Of a stretch of DNA of 64,000 bases, positions 57,340-64,000 are shown one piece after another. The notes beneath the pieces were generated by a model that was given only the letters and a program-made list of their open reading frames with translations, did not search any database and was not told the origin of the DNA. Each line of letters begins with the position of its first letter. Positions within the stretch are counted from its first letter, which is position 1. The translations under genes were made by a program, and so were the position numbers. This DNA is from Onchocerca volvulus (taxonomy: Eukaryota; Nematoda; Chromadorea; Rhabditida; Onchocercidae), in assembly GCA_000499405.2 (NCBI GenBank), contig HG738138.1, forward strand, positions 19,011,753-19,075,752, written 5' to 3'.

Positions 57340-60300
57340 CTAATGAGTTCGCGGTGTTCTACTGAAATACTGATCGAGTGTTCGTTGTATTCCATTCTTC
57401 TTTTTTGTTTTTGGTGTCTCCTGGCGTATATCCGATGAGAAATTCTGAGAATGTCTTGAGCTTAGTGAATCAGTGCGAGATTTTACTGGCATTTTTGGTG
57501 CTGATGATCGATGAATACGTTCACTTGATTTATGTAAACTTTGTTTAACTCGAATTTTACGAGGAGATGTGCGATCAACGCGTTCCTCCATCGAAATCAT
57601 ATTTGAACAGTTAGACGGCCTATAAAATGGAAAACAATGAGAAATGCATCAAATATAGGAAAATGTGAAGCAAATGGATAACTTTTCGAAAATAACAGAC
57701 TTTAGTACTAGTGTTTCATTGGGATCAAAGTAAGTTCAAATTCAGATTCAGACGAAAGTAATCTTTCCATTTCTTAATTCAATGTATTACAAGTTATTCA
57801 GAAAAAAAAAAAACTGTCATACTGATATATGGAAACAGTCTTACCGATCGGAATTCAATGAATGATCAACCAGTTCAGGACTTTTTCTTTTATCTGATAT
57901 AGTAGTTTGCGGCTCTGAATTCACATTTAATGCAGCAAGTCTGTCTTTGACAAAATCCGGTAAATTCATCGTTGGATATCTGAATTACTCACAATTTGCT
58001 GCAGGGAAACACCAAGAAATATGCTAATTCAAAAGTAGTAAAGTTAAAGATTCTTTGAACTTCGAAAGTTTCAACAAGTCAAATAAACATCAAAAAACAT
58101 ACTTGAAGTAGAAAGCACATGGTACTCGACTTTTCATACCGATTTCAGAAAAATCAAGTCTTCGCGCAGCATGGCTTGATTTGTTAGTCAAATCACACAG
58201 TGGTGGAGACATCGATTCAGTGACTCTTGAAAGGATATAATTAGAAAAAAATGAAAAAAAAATTTAGTGTTTTGAGTTTTCTTGGAAGTGTCACAAAAAT
58301 CAGAAAAAAAAAAAACCATACTTGAATATTTTTTTCACTGGCGATTCACTTCCATTTTTCGTTTCTGTACCAGTTCGGCTTAAAGGACTTTTAAATGGAC
58401 TTTTGAAGGGACTACGTTCCGTATTTTTCTTTGGGGTTGAGACTGACACATTTAACTGCTTCCTATAAAACATATTTTGGCATCAAATTTTCTGTAAAAG
58501 AAAAAAAGAACTAAACATAATAAGTAAACTCTCCAAAATTCACAACTCAAAATATATTTTCTGAAACCATAAGAAATATGAAAACGAAAATATAGAATCA
58601 TAAAAAAAAAAAAAGAGAAAAATTATGTTGAATTTATCACAAAAAATATATTCTATGCAACGAATAAAAACATAATGAATAGTATAGAGCATACAACGAC
58701 ATTTCAGCTATAGATGTTTCAGGCAATTCATATAATTCAACATGATCCTGATGTACAGTGATTGGAGATGAGTCCTGATTTCCAGGACTTCTCGCACTCC
58801 ATTTCCAAATTTTCAGATATGAATCATCCATGGTGGCAATATAATGCCCATCGCTGCTGAATCTCGCAACAGTAACCTGAATAGAATAAAAGTTGACCCT
58901 AATTTTTCGAAAATTATCACATTAAATGCACTGAATTATAAAGAATGTTACCGGAATGGAATTAAATGATAAAGAATAAAATATGGAGCAATAATTTCAC
59001 GAAATCATGAAATTTTATCATAACAATTTACCATTATTATAAAAGCAAAATTTAAAAACATCTTTAATTTGCACACAGTTTGTTCAGTTTGAGAAGAGAG
59101 AAAAAAAGACCTCATAACGGTGACCACCTAATGTATATTTCGGGTAAGGCAAATACTTCATTTTGCCTTTACTGGGACTGGAATATTTTTCCTGCAATAA
59201 TAAAATGAAAATACATCTTAGAATTAAGGAAACAAACTTAATTACTAACTGAAAGAATCGTCATGCTGAGAAAACTTTATGCATTGAAACTAATGCGTTC
59301 TAAATTCAAAAGCTTTGAAGAAATTAACAATTAATAACCTGTAAATCCCAAATAACAGCGAAGCAATCACCACCTCCAAACATTACATGATCGGAAGTTG
59401 GAGAGGCAGCAATTTTAAAATCATATGTATTGAAAGATGTTCGCTTAACTCCTTGCAAAATGCCAACTGAAATTGCAAAACTTTTAATCCATATAAATGA
59501 GGAATGAAATTAAATATATGGATATGCAAATAATACGGATGATACTAAAATGAAAAAAGCACCTGGTGCGTTATTTAATCCCTGAACGCTGTACTGATAA
59601 ATTTTTGAATCTGTGGATGCAACAAAAAGTGATGAACTAAAGCGATCAAGGCATATAGAAGCAATACCTTAATAATGAAAATGAAGACAGATTATTTAAA
59701 AAATCCCAACTTATTGGGACTTTGAATAAGACAAAAAGTATCTAAAACTTTGGATGGTACATTCAGATTTATTGCACTCATAAAATTTAAATTACGTATT
59801 CTCAATTCTTCCTTTTAAAGAAATGATTGGGAATATTTAAACTAACTGGAATTAGATGTTTTTTTTTTTTTTGCTGCGTTGGAATAAAAGTAAATAGAAT
59901 GAATCCAATTAATTCCTTTAAATAAAGACGTGTTATAAAAGAATTCTAGAATAACAACACACCAAAATCACGAATTGAAGTACTATTAGGATCTTCGAGA
60001 ATACGAAATGGACTATTTTTGCCACGATAACGGAGATCCCAAAAGCGAATACCTCTGCAGTAAATTTAACACTTTAATCAATAACTACGAAAAATTAGTA
60101 TGGAAAATATAAGAACTATTAGGATGAAAAATACAACATAAATCATCTTGATTGCAAAAATTAAGAACTTCACGTTTTGAAAGACGAAGATGCTGATATT
60201 AAAGTGTTTCCACCAAGATGTACTAAAGAAGTGATCCCTTTTGAACTCATCGAAACTGATATACGCGATCTTCGCTTTGTTCCAATACTTTGACCTGAAA

Positions 60301-61635
60301 ATGTATAATCAGATCTAAAATATAAAGTTATAATGATCGGTGGCTTAGAAACTGGAATGACCGAAATAGTTATGGAAACACTAGGCATATTGATCTAGGA
60401 AATAGGATTATATAACTTCTGGGATTTAATTAATTATTAATTGTATATTTAAGACTGTTCACATTTCAAATATCTACAATCTCAAATACATAACCAAATC
60501 TATCACACAATATATTAAATAACAGTACAGTAAAACAATCTTCCTTCAAATGCAGTGCAAACTGAGAAACGAAGGAAGTACTGCAACAATTCTTCCTGAC
60601 ATATTAGCTCTAATATATCGCTTTCCAGCTTCATCTAAAAGACAAGAACAAAACTCCATTTTTTCAAAGCAAATGCTTTTATATTTTATCTGTCATATTT
60701 CTGGTAAAGATAGCATACGTTCAGGAGCTAGTAAAGGATGTGTGTTTTCCAGGAGATTGAAGGGACGCACAATAGTGGCCTGCGGTTCTCGTCGATCCCA
60801 TATGCAAATTGTTCCATCTCGAGCTCCTGTTGCAAAAAGATCTGCAACTTGCAGTTATTTTTAAAACGCTTAAAAAGCTAAGAATTCCAAAAGTCCTAAT
60901 AATTATTCAAAAATTGATGAAAAAATGATTAAAAGAAACTAGCCAGGATTGTCCTCGGATACCGAAAGAGCGCGAACTGAACCTTCATGACCCAAAAACT
61001 GTTGTAACGCAAACTGCCGTTCAATATCCCATGACGTTACCTTTGCATGACCAGATATAGAAAGTAAATTGTTCGGCCGATTTGCAACAAATGACAAATC
61101 GATTACACAACTTCGATCGGCAGAAATCGCTTAAAATAGTTCATAATCTATATATGATTTGAAAACAAATAAGCCTTCAAATGCTATATAAAGCATTCAG
61201 ATCTCCTTGTTAGATAATTCAAGCTTTTATTTAGTTTTTTTTTTTCTTTTTGAGTGCAATTTATTTCATCTACGAAATATTTATTCCGAATGCTTTTAAA
61301 AAAATTAGCGAGAAAAGTGTGAAGCAACGAAAAGCAACGAGAAAAGAAAAGTAAATATGAAGCAACGAAAGATATAAAAAGAAAAAAAAAAAATGGACAA
61401 ATAGGAAATATATAAATCAAGAGAAAAAATATCGTTCGAGTAGGACATGCATTAATTTTACTTGGGACACTTGTAACCAAATAATGAACTTACAATTTCT
61501 TATAACATTTTCTCGAGCATCTAAAAAATGAATAAAGCCATTTTCATCACCAATTGCCAACAGATGTTCAGCAGATAGGTCTTTAGCAAACTGGCAAACC
61601 ACCCACGCATTCTTAAATTGATTAGGAATTTTTGT
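57340..61635 (-). CDS. cdt-2: CDT2/DTL, WD40 substrate receptor of CRL4 ubiquitin ligase (first exon missing)
   Basis: CDT2 recruits PCNA-bound proteins such as CDT1 to CUL4-DDB1 for destruction in S phase, preventing re-replication. Thirteen exons traced: 61635-61494, 61129-60944, 60841-60719, 60294-60174, 60054-59963, 59667-59563, 59466-59339, 59191-59111, 58876-58695, 58462-58322, 58225-58103, 57979-57845, 57619-57340; 612 aa from the first traced exon. It opens with EHLLAIGDENGFIHFLDARE, as in the DTL N-terminus, followed by WD blades (GHAKVTSWDIERQ, ATGARDGTICIWDRR, GIRFWDLRYRG, GGGDCFAVIWDLQ, GHYIATMDDSYLKIWKW). The tail is basic with repeated SP/TP sites (SPFKSPFKSPLSR) and ends with a PIP box, QRTLDQYF, 8 residues before the stop. 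The intron after 60944 uses a GC donor. About 40 N-terminal residues are missing. Confidence 0.9.
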
Positions 61636-62028
61636 CTAATATAGAATACTAAGAAGTTAAGCTTATTCATTTTTAATACTTTTCATTTCAAGCCTTAGAA
61701 ATGTAATGTAAAGTCAGGTATCATAAATTGAAAGGGTTCATTTCTTTACACTCAAAGTGTACGCAACGATATGATTCCCAACAGAATATCAAATTCTAAT
61801 GGGAAAGCCAAATCGCTCTATGGTATGAAAAGATATATATTTTGAAAATCGACTACCCAACCCCCTTGATTATATCAGTTCTCTTGTGTCGACAAAATAT
61901 TATACAGAACCAAAGTTTGTAAACTTTTTTTTTTTTGTAAACTTGTTTATAAAACTCAAATGATTCAATTCTCCTGAAAATGAAAATGGAACTATGTGAT
62001 CAGTTGAATCAACGAATCAAAACTAGGT

Positions 62029-62177
62029 GAACTGGAAAAGAAAACGAATGGGGGAAACAATTACCGAGGAAACCGAGCATTTTGCAGAGAAATAATCCAG
62101 AAAATACGAATCCGGTACTATTCGCGACACTCCCCGACCTCCGTATATGCAACGGACACCCATCGACTCTTGACATC
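62029..62177 (-). CDS. Possible first exon of CDT2
   Basis: A reverse-strand open stretch beginning with ATG at 62177 (MSRVDGCPLHIRRSGSVANS) follows an acceptor-like TTAATTTAG by 33 bases and is richer in G+C than its surroundings, as first exons often are. A phase-0 donor (CCA|GTTCAC at about 62029, or GTATTT further in) would join it to the CDT2 exon at 61635. No resemblance to known CDT2 N-termini could be recognised, so the link is positional only. Confidence 0.2.
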
Positions 62178-62582
62178 GGCAGACTCCTCACCACCGATTT
62201 GATTAGTTCTAAATTAATTTGAAATCCCCGCCACAATTTTCAAAAACTGGATGCTCCTGGTCACAATGCAAATCCAATATCTTATCCGGGAGGGGAAAAA
62301 TTTGATTTGATAATCGATGTGCTACAAGATCAAACTTCCATAGTTACTTTATCCTGGATTATGTCGACTATTCTCCAGAAATCGCTCTAATGCTTTTTAG
62401 CGTGCAAAACATGTGAGAAGAAGACAAGGTCTCGAGGAAAAATTTTCGAAACCACGGAATATGAACTTTCTTTAGATTTAACAAGCATAACATCAAATTT
62501 TAAACTCGAGAAGTCCTGGAAAACCAAATCAGAATTGCTTTACTGAACTATATCATTCTCGAAAGTTTTTTGACTTATTCAT

Positions 62583-63035
62583 TTACTAGCTGGACCTGGC
62601 CATGCGTCGCCAGCGAACTGCTACTATTGTTGTGTCGATGTAAGAACTTCGGACTTGAATTTGAACTCCACGGGCTCTTCCCTCTTACCTGATCTCCATC
62701 GTATCGCCCCTTGATTGCTTGCCTCACTTTGTTCATTTGTGAATTGGAGCGTTTTGACGGTAAACATGTTCATCGTCCCTTTGAAATTATATCGCCCTGC
62801 CTGACCTCTTGGCACTCATTCGTTTACAATAACTATCGTGGCGCTACTTATTCGAGGCTCCTCCTGTTACAAATGTAACAGGTGAAAAAAAAAAGTAGGT
62901 ATATCTATATAAAAATACGTACCTATTCGAATGCAATGTTCATTCCAAATTTCAAAACAATCGGTGAAGAATTTGCAACATTGTGTCGAAAGTAACAACG
63001 AACATTGACATTTTTATTTCTCTAGATTAATAATG
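62583..63035. mobile_element. Probable interspersed repeat copy
   Basis: The segment starts CTAGCTGGACCTGGCCATGC, is distinctly richer in G+C and CpG than the AT-rich flanks up to about 62870, then passes through a short A run into sequence containing CCAAATTTCAAAACAATCGG. Strings like these (a GGACC-GGC-A-GCGT motif at one end and CAAATTTC-AAA-ATCGG at the other) recur in invertebrate interspersed repeats, as I recall them. The 63-codon reverse-strand ORF inside (62624-62815) has no family resemblance. No protein domain is seen. Confidence 0.35.
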
Positions 63036-64000
63036 GGATATACAGAAACAAATCTAAAAACTTTAAAAAATATTTCCTTTTTTGCTTATTAATGAAATCA
63101 GTTTTGCGAAATGACAGCTACCAGCTGCTTTCTCATTTCTTCGTTCATTCTGATCCCACAAGTTTGTAATGTTTAAATATACATCGCTTATATTAATTGG
63201 ACAGAAATATATAAATTCGAAGAAATTGAGCAAATACTTCCACAGAAAAAGCCAGAAATTTAACAGAATAATAAAATCTATAAAGTAGAAATTGATTCTG
63301 TGATCGATTTTTCCACTGAATTTTATGGAACAAAAAGTGGCTCATTCTCTCAGTATGTCCGTAAATCGCTAAGAAATGATTTTGTGATTTCATATTTTAA
63401 TTTTAATTTGTTCACTGATTGGATTATCGGCAAAATGGTATTACTATTTATTGGTAATCCTCCTCAGAAGCCTTCCTTCATTATCTGTCTTAGTTACTAT
63501 TGTTGTTTGTTTACAAAATCATCCTTCATCAAACCTTACGCAATTCAGACAATAATTGCAAATGAATTAGTAATAATCAGCAGATTATTTTGTTCAGTGG
63601 AAACTATCATTGATTGGGTTTAAGCTTGCTGCTCTCAAACTGAGGATTAAACTTATTATAAATACTTGAATGCGAATAATTTTTAGGAATTGAAGTCATA
63701 AAAGAAGTAAAAGAGAAATCTTATTCAGATATCATATACATTTTTATCGATTTAAACAGAAACAGAAAAAAAAAAAAACAAAAAACAAACACACCTCGTA
63801 ATAAGTATGACAGATTTAGGTTCTGTTGATTTTAGGTTTACGTATAAAAAACCATTAAAACACCAACATGATATGACGTTTACAACTACTTCGCTCCAAT
63901 CTAGTAATTTTCTAAACTCAAAAAATTTTGAAAATTTTCTCCTTACTACAGAACTGAGAAAATGATTGGATTTCTTATCACCAACAAAAAAATTCTGACT
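63036..64000. other. AT-rich flank, nothing seen
   Basis: The last kilobase is AT-rich with an A run near 63767-63785. The open stretch at 63300-63623 (+, 107 codons) is F/I/L/K-rich, as expected for chance ORFs here, and has no splice or family support. Confidence 0.4.

Noticed and set aside
62583..62880. Bacterial (Wolbachia-type) insert
   Set aside because: The higher G+C first suggested transferred DNA, but Wolbachia is itself AT-rich, no bacterial gene is recognisable, and the end motifs look like an interspersed repeat.
63300..63623. 107-codon ORF near the right end
   Set aside because: Residue bias typical of AT-rich chance ORFs, no splice sites that extend it, no recognisable motif.

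Overview
The window looks like nuclear DNA of a nematode, most likely a filarial worm. This is an inference from base composition and gene structure, not a species call. It is about 70% A+T, the genes are broken into many small exons (about 90 introns traced) with nematode-type TTTCAG acceptors, and the gene set is purely eukaryotic. I built exon models by hand from splice signals, reading-frame continuity and protein-family similarity. Frames close through every exon of the ten main genes; uncertain ends are marked.

Layout, left to right: SLC23-family nucleobase/ascorbate transporter (+, 1-4689); an unrecognised 350-aa protein (-, 6414-9138); gamma-SNAP (-, 10160-12665); a long gene-free stretch with a 36-bp tandem repeat; COPII coat protein SEC23 (-, 17008-22989); ribosomal protein eS25 (+, 24799-26236); the 3' part of an unrecognised small gene (-, 26921-about 27525); class III alcohol dehydrogenase/S-nitrosoglutathione reductase (-, 28886-32127); tRNA (uracil-5-)-methyltransferase of the TRMT2A type (-, 32988-37892); RMI1, the OB-fold partner of BLM/topoisomerase III (+, 38785-46902), with a tRN​A-Trp(CCA) inside one intron; a MIG-17/ADAMTS-like secreted metalloprotease (+, 52359-55442, N-terminus unresolved); the CRL4 substrate receptor CDT2/DTL (-, 57340-61635, first exon unresolved); then a flank holding a probable interspersed repeat.

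The genes are ordinary housekeeping and developmental genes with independent jobs: vesicle traffic (gamma-SNAP, SEC23), translation (eS25, tRNA-Trp, TRMT2A), redox/formaldehyde metabolism (ADH5), genome stability and replication control (RMI1, CDT2) and matrix remodelling (MIG-17-like). Spacing does not suggest operons. No CRISPR, phage, bacterial insert or clearly new multi-gene system was seen.

The most interesting observations are at the level of gene structure: three GC-AG introns required by the reading frame (two with the same G|GCTAGT donor); an ADH5 intron whose 3' end repeats 29 bp of the preceding exon, as expected if the intron arose by duplication; a tandemly duplicated 3' splice site in TRMT2A; a PIP-box-like motif in RMI1 beside a PIP box at the C-terminus of CDT2; an imperfect inverted-repeat element; and two genes I could not assign to any family.
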